A stretch of 64,000 nt of DNA from Hymenobacter sp. YIM 151858-1 (GCF_025979705.1 NZ_CP110136.1:3596001-3660000); one strand, 5' to 3'. Shown: positions 42,018 to 50,923, counted from the stretch's first letter. Notes: a model not told the origin generated them from the letters alone. Made by a program: numbers and translations.

Positions 42018-44471
42018 TTAGCGGCGTTGCAGCGTCCAGGCGGCGTGCACGCGCGGGTGTTGTTGGGTGGGCGAGGTCAGGTAAATCAGCTCGTTGAGCT
42101 GGCCCGTGCGCCAGGTTTCGATCATGTTGTCGTAGTAGCGGGAGCCGGGGTTGCCGCTTTGCCCGCCGGGGAACACGCCGTAGGCTTTCGGCTCGGCACC
42201 TAGGGCTACCACCATACGCCACGAGGGGCCGTTGCGCTCGGTGGTGGCGTTTACGATGGCCGCGCCGCCGCCGCAATCCAGATCCAGGCGGCCGAAACCG
42301 GGCAGGCGGGCCAGGTGCAGGATGTCGGTACTCTTGTGGTTGGCCCAGCGCCACTTGGGCCCTAAGTCGCCGTACTTGCGGGTAAGCGAATCGGTGGCAA
42401 GCTGGAACGACTGCAAGGCCAGTTGCGGCAGGGTTTCGCGCTGCGGCGTGCGGCGGTCGTCGATCCAGCGCGAGGTGTCTTCGCGCATGATGAGGTTAAC
42501 CGTCCGGTCGCGGGTTGGGTAGCGCATTTCCAGGCCGGTGGCTTTCAGGCCGAAGTCGTCGTCCCAGATGCGCTTGGCCAACTCGGGGTACCACATTTCA
42601 AAAATACTTGGGGCAATAAGCTGCGCATCGTGCAGGTAGTTCCAGCGGCTGAGCTCGTTGTAGGCGCGGCGCTGGGCGGCGGTTAGCTGCTCGGGCTGCA
42701 CCAAGGCCAGCATGCGCGGCAGTATCAGTTGGGCGTGCAGGTTCAGGTTGTCGTTCTGTAGCACGCGCAGCGAGTCGGGCGTGGCTTTGCGCATGCGCGC
42801 CAGCTGCTCGTTGATGCGGTGGCCGCGCTCGTAGCTGGCAAAGCTCCAGCCTAGGTAATAGGGGTAATCGGGCCCGGCCGGAAACTGGTTGGCCGACGAC
42901 ACAAAGCCGCGCGCCGGGTTCTTCACGTGCGGGTTCTGTGCCTGTGGAATCCAGCCCTGCCAATCGTGCTGCGGGTTGGCGCCATCGAGCACAAACTTGC
43001 CCTGGTTTTTCCACTTCAACGGAAACTTGCCGTTGGGCCAAATGGCCACGTCGTTCTGCTGGCTGGCAAAGATGAAGTTTTGGGCCGGCGAGGCGTAGGT
43101 GCCCAGGGCCGCGGCGTAGTCCTGGTAGTTGCGGGCGCGGTTGAGGCCGTAGAACGTGAGCACCTCGTTGCCGCCCTCGTGGGCCGTCCAGCGCAGGGCG
43201 TGCCGAATGGGCGTTTGCTCGTTGAAAACCTTCTCGGCGCGGTCGTAGGTGATGGGGCCGTGGTGGGTGTAGAGCACCGTATCGAGCCGCTCGGGCAGGC
43301 CGCGCACTTTAATGCGCTCCACCACGCGCCGGATGGGTTTCCACTGCCCGTCGTGCCAGTACTCGCGCTTGGTCTTGTCTTTGAACTTCAGCTGGTACCA
43401 GTCGAGCACGTCGGCGCCCACGTTCGTCACGCCCCAGGCTACCTCCTGGTTGAAGCCGATGATGATGGTGGGCGCCCCCGGAATGGTAACGCCGTACACG
43501 TTTACGCCGGGCGCCACCAGCTGCATCTGGTACCAAATGCTGGGCAGGTTGAGCTGCAGGTGGGGGTCGTTGGCCAGAATGGGCAAGCCCGAAGCTGAGC
43601 GCGCGCCGCTCACGGCAAAGTTGTTCGAGCCTAGGTCGGCGTCGGGCTCCAGGGCAGGTACCTTATCGGAAGCCGCGGCGGCAAACACCTCCGGCACCGG
43701 CGGCGTTTTCACGGGCGTGTAATCGAGCGGCGTGCCTACGGGCACAATCGGGTCTTCGCGCGTGGGATAGTCCGGGAACAAGTCGCGCACCACCGCGGGG
43801 CCGTACTTGTGCAGGGCGTTGGAGAGGCGCAAATCGTCGGAGCGGCCGCTTAGGTCCCAGGCCATCAGCTTCAGCAGCAGGGCGCACTTGAGCGGCGTCC
43901 AAGCTTCGGGGGCGTAGTTCAGCAGTTTGTACTCGAGCGGGTAGTCGCGCGGCGCTAGGCTGTTGATGTGGGCATTTACCCCGGCCGTGTAGGCCTCCAG
44001 CACCGTGCGCGTGGTGGGGTTGGCTAGCATCACCTCGAGCGACTTTTCGGCCCCGTAGGGCAAGCCCATGCGGCGCTGAAACCGGTCGTACTCCAAGGCC
44101 CTAGGTCCGACAATCTCCGAAATGCGTCCGGCCGCTACGTGCGTCTGAAACTCCATCTGCCAGAGCCGGTCGCGGGCCGTAAAGTAGCCCTGGGCGAAGT
44201 AAAGGTCGTGGTCGTTCTGGGCGAAGATGTGCGGCACGCGCTGGTCGTCGAAGCGCACCGTTACGGGCTGCTGCAGGCCGGGCAGCTCTAGGGTTTGCTC
44301 GGCGGCAAAGTCGCTGGGGGCTTCGCCGTTGCGCCAAAAGCCCTCGTACGGGCTCAGGAACTTGCCGAAGGCCGGCACCTCGCCGTGGTTGGTGTTGAGG
44401 GCCCACACCAGGGTACCCGTAGTCAGAAGAGCCAAACCGGCCCGGATGTAGCGCAGCATAAGAGCGAGCAA
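42018..44471 (-). CDS. Penicillin acylase family protein (Ntn hydrolase)
   Basis: 817 residues. N-terminal membrane or signal segment (RYIRAGLALLTTGTLVW), then the alpha chain region (RFDDQRVPHIFAQNDHDLYF, GYFTARDRLWQMEF), a linker, and the autocleavage site with nucleophile Ser282 in DLGSNNFAVSG. The beta chain follows with LPILANDPHL, WGVTNVGADVLDWY and a C-terminal GGQSGNPGSRYYDNM. Such enzymes hydrolyse amides, often acyl-homoserine lactones or penicillin-like compounds; the substrate is unknown here. Probably exported. An alternative ATG five codons later (44456) is possible. Confidence 0.92.
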   Translation of the reverse strand: MLALMLRYIRAGLALLTTGTLVWALNTNHGEVPAFGKFLSPYEGFWRNGEAPSDFAAEQTLELPGLQQPVTVRFDDQRVPHIFAQNDHDLYFAQGYFTARDRLWQMEFQTHVAAGRISEIVGPRALEYDRFQRRMGLPYGAEKSLEVMLANPTTRTVLEAYTAGVNAHINSLAPRDYPLEYKLLNYAPEAWTPLKCALLLKLMAWDLSGRSDDLRLSNALHKYGPAVVRDLFPDYPTREDPIVPVGTPLDYTPVKTPPVPEVFAAAASDKVPALEPDADLGSNNFAVSGARSASGLPILANDPHLQLNLPSIWYQMQLVAPGVNVYGVTIPGAPTIIIGFNQEVAWGVTNVGADVLDWYQLKFKDKTKREYWHDGQWKPIRRVVERIKVRGLPERLDTVLYTHHGPITYDRAEKVFNEQTPIRHALRWTAHEGGNEVLTFYGLNRARNYQDYAAALGTYASPAQNFIFASQQNDVAIWPNGKFPLKWKNQGKFVLDGANPQHDWQGWIPQAQNPHVKNPARGFVSSANQFPAGPDYPYYLGWSFASYERGHRINEQLARMRKATPDSLRVLQNDNLNLHAQLILPRMLALVQPEQLTAAQRRAYNELSRWNYLHDAQLIAPSIFEMWYPELAKRIWDDDFGLKATGLEMRYPTRDRTVNLIMREDTSRWIDDRRTPQRETLPQLALQSFQLATDSLTRKYGDLGPKWRWANHKSTDILHLARLPGFGRLDLDCGGGAAIVNATTERNGPSWRMVVALGAEPKAYGVFPGGQSGNPGSRYYDNMIETWRTGQLNELIYLTSPTQQHPRVHAAWTLQRR

Positions 44472-44523
44472 TAGCTGCCCTCAACATCCGACAAAAAAAC
44501 GCGCCGCGCAAACCTAGAGGTGT

Positions 44524-44611
44524 TTCTCGCAGAGGTTCGCCGAGGTTCGCTGAGTCGTTCAACGGCCTCTGCGTACCTCGGCGCCGACCTCCGCGAACCT
44601 CAGCGAGAAAG
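44524..44611. repeat. GAGGTTCGC repeat forming a long imperfect hairpin
   Basis: TTCTCGCAGAGGTTCGCCGAG at the left is almost the reverse complement of CTCCGCGAACCTCAGCGAGAA at the right (two mismatches in 21). Both arms consist of CGAGGTTCGCTGAG-type units. It resembles short interspersed intergenic repeats; no coding function. Confidence 0.6.
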
Positions 44612-44641
44612 AAAAACCCCGGCTGCGCAGTGCAACCGGGG
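44612..44641 (-). terminator. Terminator of the RlpA gene
   Basis: CCCCGGCTGC (44617-44626) pairs with GCAACCGGGG (44632-44641), with one mismatch; minus-strand exit T5. Confidence 0.72.
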
Positions 44642-44666
44642 CCGTTGGGCTTGCTGAGTAGGAGTG

Positions 44667-45419
44667 CTACAGATTTTCGGCCTGACGCACGAGCCCACTA
44701 ATACCGCGGCTCTGCAGGCGCTGCCACAGCTCGTCGGCCTGGGGGCGGGGCAGCCGCTCGCCCACAATCACGCGGTTGAGCGGGCGGCCGTTCACGTTGT
44801 CCTGGCGCACGGCCACGGGCAGCTGCGCGTCGAGGGCTTTGATTTGGGCGGCCAGGGCCTCGGCGTTGCGCAGCTCGCCGAAGGTGCCGGCCTGCACCAC
44901 GTAGGTTTCGGCGGGCTCGGGCGAGGTTTCCGTCACCACAATGTCGGTTTCCTGTTCGGCGGGCACGCTGGCCACGCCCTGTACCGGGCCCAGGGGGGTG
45001 TCGGCGGGTACGATTTGGGCCACCACGCCAGCCGAGCCCAGCTGCACGATGCCCAGCGGGCGGGCCGCTACTTCCGACAAATCCAGGATGCGCTGGTGGC
45101 GGTAGGGGCCGCGGTCGGTTACGCGCACCACCACGGCTTTGCCGTTCTGGGGGTTGGTTACGCGCAGGCGGGTGCCGAAGGGCAGGGTTTTGTGCGCGCA
45201 GGTGTATTGGTTGCGGTCGAAACGCTCGCCGTTGCTGGTGCGTTTGCCTTGGTGCTCGCGTCCGTACCACGAGGCCCGGCCGCGCAGCACAGCGCTTTTC
45301 GAGGCGGTAGCGGTGGGGGTATCGTCGGCCAGAGTTGGGAATGAGCCGGCCAGTAGCAGCAGGGCTACCAGCCAAGTCATCAGCAAGCCCGAGAGGTTCT
45401 GTCGTTGGGTCAACTTCAT
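44667..45419 (-). CDS. rlpA: RlpA-like septal lytic transglycosylase with SPOR-like domain
   Basis: 250 residues with an N-terminal signal/anchor (MTWLVALLLLAGSFPTLA). The double-psi beta-barrel begins at GRASWYGREHQGKRTSNGE and continues with LPFGTRLRVTNPQNGK and VRVTDRGPY, which hold the conserved residues. A C-terminal SPOR-like domain (about 172-245: TYVVQAGTFGELRNAEALAA, LNRVIVGERLP) binds denuded peptidoglycan. RlpA cleaves peptidoglycan at division sites in other bacteria. Single gene. Confidence 0.9.
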   Translation of the reverse strand: MKLTQRQNLSGLLMTWLVALLLLAGSFPTLADDTPTATASKSAVLRGRASWYGREHQGKRTSNGERFDRNQYTCAHKTLPFGTRLRVTNPQNGKAVVVRVTDRGPYRHQRILDLSEVAARPLGIVQLGSAGVVAQIVPADTPLGPVQGVASVPAEQETDIVVTETSPEPAETYVVQAGTFGELRNAEALAAQIKALDAQLPVAVRQDNVNGRPLNRVIVGERLPRPQADELWQRLQSRGISGLVRQAENL

Positions 45420-45766
45420 TGATTCTCTGCTTTGGTGAACAGGCCAAAACTATTGGCCTCGCCGGAATACAATCCAAATACCCCAGCGGCGTAACCTAAG
45501 CAGAATAGTTGAAAATTGTGCTATATCCGGAAAATTTGCATTTAAGATTATTTCTGATCGGCTGAAAAATGGCTGATTGTGTTTCCTTGAGGGCGATTTA
45601 GGATTCTGTGTGGATAATTGGCCACCTCGGCAAGAAATAAGATTATCTGCCGCTGAAAAAAGTTACGGTCGAGCCTCCGGGTTTTGTTCAAAAGCCGTTT
45701 GGTAATTACCAAAATTTTGTGTAAGGGAGTATCGCCTGCTGCGGTGGGCATTGCGTAGGTTTGAAC
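45420..45766. other. AT-rich intergenic region with palindrome upstream of DUF72 gene
   Basis: About 350 bases between divergent genes. A perfect 16-base palindrome TTTGGTAATTACCAAA lies at 45698-45713, followed by AATTTTG; it is a possible operator for the downstream gene, whose ATG lies 53 bases on. A short antisense reading (45548-45751) lacks support. No hairpin terminator is needed here because both genes start in this gap. Confidence 0.45.
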
Positions 45767-46678
45767 ATGGATTTTGGCCGCTTACCCGATGTGCGCGGGC
45801 TCGACTTTACCCTGCCGCCCGACCACCCCGACACCGCCACGCTGCTGGCCCGCACCGCCCCGCTTGCCGAGCCGGCCGGTATCTGGGTGGGCTGCCCCAC
45901 CTGGACAAACCGCTCGTGGCTAGGCCAATGGTACCCCTTGGGCCTGCGCGAGGCCGATCAGCTGATGTGGTACGGCCGGCAGTTCAACTCCTTGGAGGTG
46001 AACGTAACGCACTACCGCATTCCCGATGCCGACATGGTGCGGCGCTGGCGCCAGGCCGTGCCCGAGCACTTCCGCTTTTGCCCCAAAGTGCCGCAAAGCA
46101 TCAGCCACGACCGGGAGCTGTTTCGGGCCGAAGACCTGACCAACTCGTTTTGCCGCGCCCTCGAAGGGTTGGGCGAGCAGCTGGGCATGGCCTTTTTGCA
46201 GCTGCCGCCCCACTTTGCGCCCCAGCAGCTGCCGCGCCTCGAGCGATACCTGCTCGACTGGCCCCAGCACCTGCCCTTGGCCGTGGAGCTGCGCCACCCC
46301 GCCTGGTACCACGACAAAGCGCTGCTGGCCGAAACCGCGGCCCTGCTCGAAGCCCTAGGTAAAACCTGGGTTATCAGCGACGTGGCCGGCCGCCGCGACG
46401 TGCTGCACCAGCGCCTCACCACGCCCGCAGCGTTTATCCGCTTCAACGGCCACGCCCTGCACCGCTCCGATTACCTCCGCGCCGATGCCTGGGCCGAGCG
46501 CCTCGCTGCGTGGCTGCAAAGCGGCCTGCAGCAGGTGTATTTCTTTATCCATCAGCGCGAAGTGAACGACGCCCCCGTGTGGGCACAGTACTTTTTGCAG
46601 CGCCTGGGCAAGCTTACCGGCCGCGAGCTGCCCGCTCCCAAGCTGGTGGTGCAGCCCGTGCAGGGCAAGCTGTTTTAG
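45767..46678 (+). CDS. DUF72 (YecE-like) protein
   Basis: 303 residues from ATG 45767. Contains GIWVGCPTWTNRSWLGQWYP, EVNVTHYRIPDADMVRRWRQ, FRFCPKVPQSISHDR, GMAFLQLPPHF, LAVELRHPAWY and AFIRFNGHAL, in the order of the DUF72 TIM-barrel family (about 240-300 residues). The biochemical role is not established; some members have been linked to nucleic-acid or iron-sulphur functions. Ends at a 42-base perfect palindrome shared with the convergent gene. Confidence 0.9.
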   Translation: MDFGRLPDVRGLDFTLPPDHPDTATLLARTAPLAEPAGIWVGCPTWTNRSWLGQWYPLGLREADQLMWYGRQFNSLEVNVTHYRIPDADMVRRWRQAVPEHFRFCPKVPQSISHDRELFRAEDLTNSFCRALEGLGEQLGMAFLQLPPHFAPQQLPRLERYLLDWPQHLPLAVELRHPAWYHDKALLAETAALLEALGKTWVISDVAGRRDVLHQRLTTPAAFIRFNGHALHRSDYLRADAWAERLAAWLQSGLQQVYFFIHQREVNDAPVWAQYFLQRLGKLTGRELPAPKLVVQPVQGKLF

Positions 46679-46691
46679 CGCCAAAGCAGTT

Positions 46692-46733
46692 CGGGCACCT
46701 AGGGCGCGGCCATGGCCGCGCCCTAGGTGCCCG
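46692..46733. terminator. 42-base perfect palindrome with two CCTAGG copies
   Basis: 46692-46712 is exactly complementary to 46713-46733, with no spacer (centre GGCCATGGCC). Each arm holds GGGCACCTAGGGCG. Between convergent genes it probably acts as a bidirectional hairpin terminator but lacks T runs. A perfect palindrome of this size is prone to deletion, so its survival is notable. Confidence 0.75.
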
Positions 46734-46757
46734 GGCAACGGAGGCTTGCCTGCAGCC

Positions 46758-47396
46758 TCAGAAACGCACGCCGGTACGCAGGCGGATGTAAGGCTCGAGC
46801 TGTAGGTTACGCGACCAGCCCGGCAGGGTGTAGTAGCTCTGGCGCTGCAAGCGCAGGCCAGCACCCGCATCGAAGAAGCCGTACTTGCCGAAAGTGCGCT
46901 GCCAGCCCCACATCAGCTCGGCGCTGGGCTGGTAGTTGAAGCACACGGGCCTGTCGGACCAATACGGGGAGCCCGCGCGGGTGAGGTTGTTACTGATTTG
47001 CAGCTGCAGATAGGTGCCATTGAACGGCGCAATTGGCTTGCCCAACCGTTGGCGCCGCGCTTGGCCGTAGTAGTACCGCACCCCGAGCGAGGCGCGAATT
47101 TCGGCGAGCTGCAGCCGGCCCTGCGAAACGCCAAAACCCTGGCGCACGTCGCCGCTGAGCGCAAAGTTGCGGCCCAGTTGGCGCTCTACGCCCGCGTACA
47201 CCGGCACCTGAAAGCCAAACCAACTGCCCCAGGCATCGGCGGCATCGAGCCCCAGCTTAAAAATGGTTTGGGCCGGGGCCGGCGCCAGGGCGGCCGCTGC
47301 CGAGTCGGGGAGGGCGGGGGCCTGACCTAGGGCCTGGCTGACGGATAGCGGCAGGGCCAGCAGCAGACTAGCGGCGGGTGCAAATAGCTTGGGCAC
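46758..47396 (-). CDS. Outer-membrane beta-barrel protein (DUF3575-like)
   Basis: 212 residues if GTG 47396 is used, giving VPKLFAPAASLLLALPLSVS as signal; an ATG at 47477 would precede it by 27 residues. Strands include VPVYAGVERQLGRNFALSG, IRASLGVRYYYGQARRQR, GTYLQLQISNNL and NLQLEPYIRLRTGVRF with the aromatic C-terminus. Same superfamily as 18764, 19577 and 32134. Divergent from the TIG/metzincin gene. Confidence 0.72.
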   Translation of the reverse strand: MPKLFAPAASLLLALPLSVSQALGQAPALPDSAAAALAPAPAQTIFKLGLDAADAWGSWFGFQVPVYAGVERQLGRNFALSGDVRQGFGVSQGRLQLAEIRASLGVRYYYGQARRQRLGKPIAPFNGTYLQLQISNNLTRAGSPYWSDRPVCFNYQPSAELMWGWQRTFGKYGFFDAGAGLRLQRQSYYTLPGWSRNLQLEPYIRLRTGVRF

Positions 47397-47536
47397 AAAC
47401 AATGGGGTTGAGGGTTGTAGGTTAAACCCAGGAGGCCGGCACCAGCCGCCTGGGTTGCATGCGGGCCGGCAAGCCAACCAGGCCTTTTTGTTCGTATGTT
47501 GTTGTCTTACCCCTCAACCCGACCACGTTTCCGGCT

Positions 47537-49660
47537 ATGCATACACTGTTTACTCTGCGGCGCGCGGCCTTGGCAATAGCTGTGGCGGCGGCCCTGGCCG
47601 GCCCCGCGGCGGCGCAGCAACCCCTGGCCGCAGCACCCGCTACCTCGTGCCTGCTGCTGCCCCTCGACCCCGCCGAGCGCGCCCAACGGGCCACGCTGGT
47701 GGTAGAGGCCGAAGTGGTGGCCCAACGCAGCTTCTGGGACCGGGAGCACCGCCATATTTACACCGCCAACACCTTGCGCGTGTACAAGCTGCTGAAAGGC
47801 CAGTGGGCAGCCGGGCAACCCCTGACGGTAATAACCGAGGGCGGCACCGTGGAGCTGGCGCGCGAAAGCATCACCAATACCCTTGCCCTGAAGGTGGGCG
47901 AGCAGGGCCTGCTGTTTCTGCAGCCGGCGGGCTTTCGGGGCGTCAGCGAGCCGCAGGCTTTCATGCCCTACGGCAGCCTGCAAGGGTTTATTCGCTACGA
48001 TGTAGCCGCGGCCACGGCCGCCGAGCCTTTTCGGCGCTACCCGCTGCTCGACGAGGATTTTTACCGGCAGCAGCTGACTTTCACGGGGCAGGAGTTGCGC
48101 CTGCTCGACGCCAACCCCGCGCTTACGGCAGCCGTAGCCAGGCGCCTGCGCCCCGCCACGGCGCAGCGGGTAACGGCGCCCGTAATTACCACGCTCGCGC
48201 CGCTTAGCGTAACGGCGGGTACCGGCACGGTACTTACCATTAGCGGCAGCGGTTTCGGCGCTACCCCCGGCAGCGTCGATTTCCGCAACGCCGACGACGG
48301 CGGCGCTTCGTTTACGCGCACACCCAGCTCCGAAATCGTGTCGTGGTCGGATACGCGCATTCAAGTGCGGGTGCCCTCGTTCACGGAGCAGGGGCGCCCG
48401 GCCGGCACGGGCAACATCCGCGTGAATACGGCCGACAACCAAAGCACCATCAGCGCCCTCAGCATTACGGTGGTGTATGCCGTTTCCAACGTGCAGGAAA
48501 CTACCAGCCTGGCCTTGTTCCCGACGGAGCACTTCAACCAAAACCGGCGCGGGGGCTACTCGTTTCAGCCCGATGCGGGGTTTGCGCAAAACGCGGCGGC
48601 CATGCAGGCCTTCGGCCGCGCCCTGGCCAGCTGGCGTTGCCAAACGGCCATCAACTGGGAGCTGGGTGCCACGCGCACCAGCCGCGGCATTGCTTCCGAC
48701 GACGTGAATGCCCTGGAGTTCGACCAAGGCAGCGAGCTGCCCGCGCAAGTGCTGGGCCGCACCACCAGCTATTTTCTGGGCTGCCGCGATGCCAACGGCC
48801 AGATTCGGTTTTGGGTGAAGGAGATTGACATGCTCTACGACGACGGCACGCCCTGGCAATTCGGGCCCTCGCTGCCCACCGCGCTGCAAATCGATTTTGA
48901 ATCGGTGGCGGTGCACGAGCTGGGCCACGGCCACCAACTCTCGCACATAATTGCGCCGGCCGCCGCCGGCCGACCGGGCGCCGTAATGCACTACGCCATC
49001 GGGCGGGGGCAGCTGAACCGTACGCTCGATTTCGACCGCGACATTCAGGGCGGCTATATCGTGCTGCAGCGCAGCTTCGCGCCCGATAAGTGCGGCGCCG
49101 CGCCCATGATACCCGCGCCGCTTACGGGCACGCTCTCGGCTCAAACGGCCGGCCCGCGCGTGCTGCTTACCTGGCCCGTGCGCGACGAATGCAACGTGCG
49201 AAACTACGTGGTAGAGCGCAGCACCGATAACCAGCAAACCTGGGCGCGCGCCGGGCAGGTTTCGCCCACGGGCGCTGCTTCGTACACCTTCACCGACAAC
49301 AACCCCGGCGCCGAGCTGGTGCACTACCGCGTGCTGGTGCAGCTCAGCAACGGGCTCAGCCTCACGGTAGCACCCGTTTCGGTGCGCACCATACCCGGGC
49401 CCGAGTTTGCGCTGTATCCCAACCCGCGGCGCGGCTCCGAGGTGTATGTGGCCCTGAACGCGGCCTCTACCGATAACCTCATCATCCGGCTGTACGATGC
49501 CGTGGGGCGCTACTACGGCGGCACGGCCTACCCCGTGCCGCAGGCCGGCTTCAACCCCCAGATTCAGGTGGAGCTGCCCGTGCTGCGCGCCGGTTGGTAC
49601 CTGATTCGGTGGGAGGCCGGCAGCCAGAAGGGCACGGTGCCGTTTATTCAGGTGGAATAG
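47537..49660 (+). CDS. Secreted TIG/metzincin-like protease with T9SS sorting domain
   Basis: 707 residues from ATG 47537, with signal peptide ending AAAQ. Residues about 20-200: unique domain. Next an IPT/TIG beta-sandwich (APVITTLAPLSVTAGTGTVL, ISGSGFG). The protease domain has His460-Glu461-His464...His470 in VAVHELGHGHQLSH, the metzincin HExxHxxxxxH zinc site (with Gln where Gly is usual). A fibronectin type III domain (NYVVERSTDNQQTW) and a C-terminal type IX sorting domain (ALYPNPRRGSEVYV, ending RAGWYLIRWEAGSQK) follow. Probably secreted through the type IX system and cell-attached. Confidence 0.85.
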   Translation: MHTLFTLRRAALAIAVAAALAGPAAAQQPLAAAPATSCLLLPLDPAERAQRATLVVEAEVVAQRSFWDREHRHIYTANTLRVYKLLKGQWAAGQPLTVITEGGTVELARESITNTLALKVGEQGLLFLQPAGFRGVSEPQAFMPYGSLQGFIRYDVAAATAAEPFRRYPLLDEDFYRQQLTFTGQELRLLDANPALTAAVARRLRPATAQRVTAPVITTLAPLSVTAGTGTVLTISGSGFGATPGSVDFRNADDGGASFTRTPSSEIVSWSDTRIQVRVPSFTEQGRPAGTGNIRVNTADNQSTISALSITVVYAVSNVQETTSLALFPTEHFNQNRRGGYSFQPDAGFAQNAAAMQAFGRALASWRCQTAINWELGATRTSRGIASDDVNALEFDQGSELPAQVLGRTTSYFLGCRDANGQIRFWVKEIDMLYDDGTPWQFGPSLPTALQIDFESVAVHELGHGHQLSHIIAPAAAGRPGAVMHYAIGRGQLNRTLDFDRDIQGGYIVLQRSFAPDKCGAAPMIPAPLTGTLSAQTAGPRVLLTWPVRDECNVRNYVVERSTDNQQTWARAGQVSPTGAASYTFTDNNPGAELVHYRVLVQLSNGLSLTVAPVSVRTIPGPEFALYPNPRRGSEVYVALNAASTDNLIIRLYDAVGRYYGGTAYPVPQAGFNPQIQVELPVLRAGWYLIRWEAGSQKGTVPFIQVE

Positions 49661-49729
49661 CCATTGCGCCACGGTGCCGCAGCGCGACAACGCCGTCGGG
49701 CGGCGGCGCACATTCCTTATTTTCGGCCC

Positions 49730-50179
49730 ATGAGGAAATACCTGATGGTTACGCTGCTGCTCGTATTCGCCGCTTTCAAGCTGAAAGCGCAATCGGTAGC
49801 CGAGCTGGATGCCAAAAACGGCTTTGGCAACGATGTATTCGGCACGAGCATCATCGCTTATCCGGGAATGGTTTGCATCAGCAAGCAGAAGTCGGAATAC
49901 CAGTTGTATACGCGCCCCACCGACGAGCTTTCGTACGGGGGCGGTAAGCTGAAAGGCATCGTGTACGGCTTTTACAACGGGCAGCTGCGGGAGGTGATTC
50001 TGACCATCGACGGCGCCAGCCACGCCGCCCCGGTGCTGAAAGCCCTGACGGCCGCCTACGGGCCCGGCACGCCGGGCAACAAGCCCAACTCCACGTTGTG
50101 GCAGGGGCAAAAAGTGAAAATGGAGTGCGTTACCGACAGCCCGTTCGGCTCGTTCGTGTTCGTCGGCCAAGCCAGGTAG
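49730..50179 (+). CDS. Small secreted protein
   Basis: 149 residues from ATG 49730 (MRKYLMVTLLLVFAAFKLKA), a clear signal peptide. The mature part is alpha/beta: NGFGNDVFGTSIIAY, LSYGGGKLKGIVYGFYNG, QLREVILTIDGASHAAPVLK, ALTAAYGPGTPG, with a final KVKMECVTD. No family recognised, but the layout is that of small domains that bind a ligand in a cleft. Possibly co-transcribed with the upstream protease gene (69-base gap), ends in its own terminator. Confidence 0.72.
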   Translation: MRKYLMVTLLLVFAAFKLKAQSVAELDAKNGFGNDVFGTSIIAYPGMVCISKQKSEYQLYTRPTDELSYGGGKLKGIVYGFYNGQLREVILTIDGASHAAPVLKALTAAYGPGTPGNKPNSTLWQGQKVKMECVTDSPFGSFVFVGQAR

Positions 50180-50220
50180 CACGCGGGCCCGCCGCTGGTG
50201 CCCTGCGCCCGCAAGGCAAG

Positions 50221-50250
50221 GCCGAGCGCCGGAAACGGGCTCGGCTTTTT
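50221..50250 (+). terminator. Terminator of the 49730 gene
   Basis: GCCGAGC (50221-50227) pairs with GCTCGGC (50239-50245), with inner GCC/GGC pairing possible, followed by five T residues. Confidence 0.75.
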
Positions 50251-50326
50251 GCCGCAAAGCTGCGGCCGGGCCGTACTTTTGCCGCCCGCTCTGCGTTTAA
50301 GAGCCTCCGCCTAGCCCCCGTTGTAC

Positions 50327-50911
50327 ATGCGTTTTGCTTTTCTGCGCCTCGTTTTGCCTGTTGCCCTAGGAGTTGTAGCGCTGCCCGCGGCAGCCCAGAA
50401 GTACCGCACCGCCGCCGGCGCGCGCATTGGGGCCGGCAACTACGGCCTCACGGTGCAGCAGCGCATCTTCGAGAAAACCACCCTGGAAGGCCTGGGCCTG
50501 CTGAACCCGCGCGAGGTAACCGGTACCATTCTGGCCGAGCAGCACTTTCCGCTGCTGGGCCGCAGCCTCAACTACTACCTGGGGGCCGGGGCGCACATTG
50601 GTCGGCACAAAGACAACGGCACCATCGGCGGCTTCGATGGCATTGTGGGCGTGGAGTGGAAGCTGCCCATTACCCCGCTGCTGGTGTCGTTCGACCTGAA
50701 GCCGACCTACGAAATCAACAACGACGACTGGTTCCGCTTTCCGACGGCCGTATCGGTGCGCTACGTGCTGGTGAAGGAAAAAGAAAAGCCCTTTATGGGC
50801 GGCCTGTTTGGCGGCGGCAACGATGACGGGGACGGCAAGCGCAAGTCGAAAACCAAAACGAAGCGCAAAAACGATTCGGGCGGCTTCTTCGACGGGTTGT
50901 TTGGCAACTAA
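50327..50911 (+). CDS. Outer-membrane protein with charged tail
   Basis: 194 residues from ATG 50327. Signal peptide ending AAAQ, then about 140 residues of barrel-like strands (AAGARIGAGNYGLTVQQRIF, LNYYLGAGAHIGRHKDNG, LVSFDLKPTYEINNDD) and a last strand VSVRYVLVKEKE. An unusual tail follows with a Gly/Phe-rich segment, a basic stretch (KRKSKTKTKRKN) and GGFFDGLFGN at the end. The tail might bind peptidoglycan or nucleic acid (inference). Family not recognised. Confidence 0.72.
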   Translation: MRFAFLRLVLPVALGVVALPAAAQKYRTAAGARIGAGNYGLTVQQRIFEKTTLEGLGLLNPREVTGTILAEQHFPLLGRSLNYYLGAGAHIGRHKDNGTIGGFDGIVGVEWKLPITPLLVSFDLKPTYEINNDDWFRFPTAVSVRYVLVKEKEKPFMGGLFGGGNDDGDGKRKSKTKTKRKNDSGGFFDGLFGN

Positions 50912-50923
50912 GCCCTAGGTGCC

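Noticed and set aside
45548-45751. 67-residue minus-strand reading in the AT-rich gap before the DUF72 gene
   Set aside because: No promoter, terminator or recognisable sequence; it covers the palindrome and the probable promoter of the DUF72 gene.
47507-50257. 916-residue minus-strand reading opposite the metzincin gene
   Set aside because: Long antisense readings are expected in GC-rich DNA. The plus-strand gene has clear domains and a signal peptide, while the antisense one is full of His, Arg and Gly.
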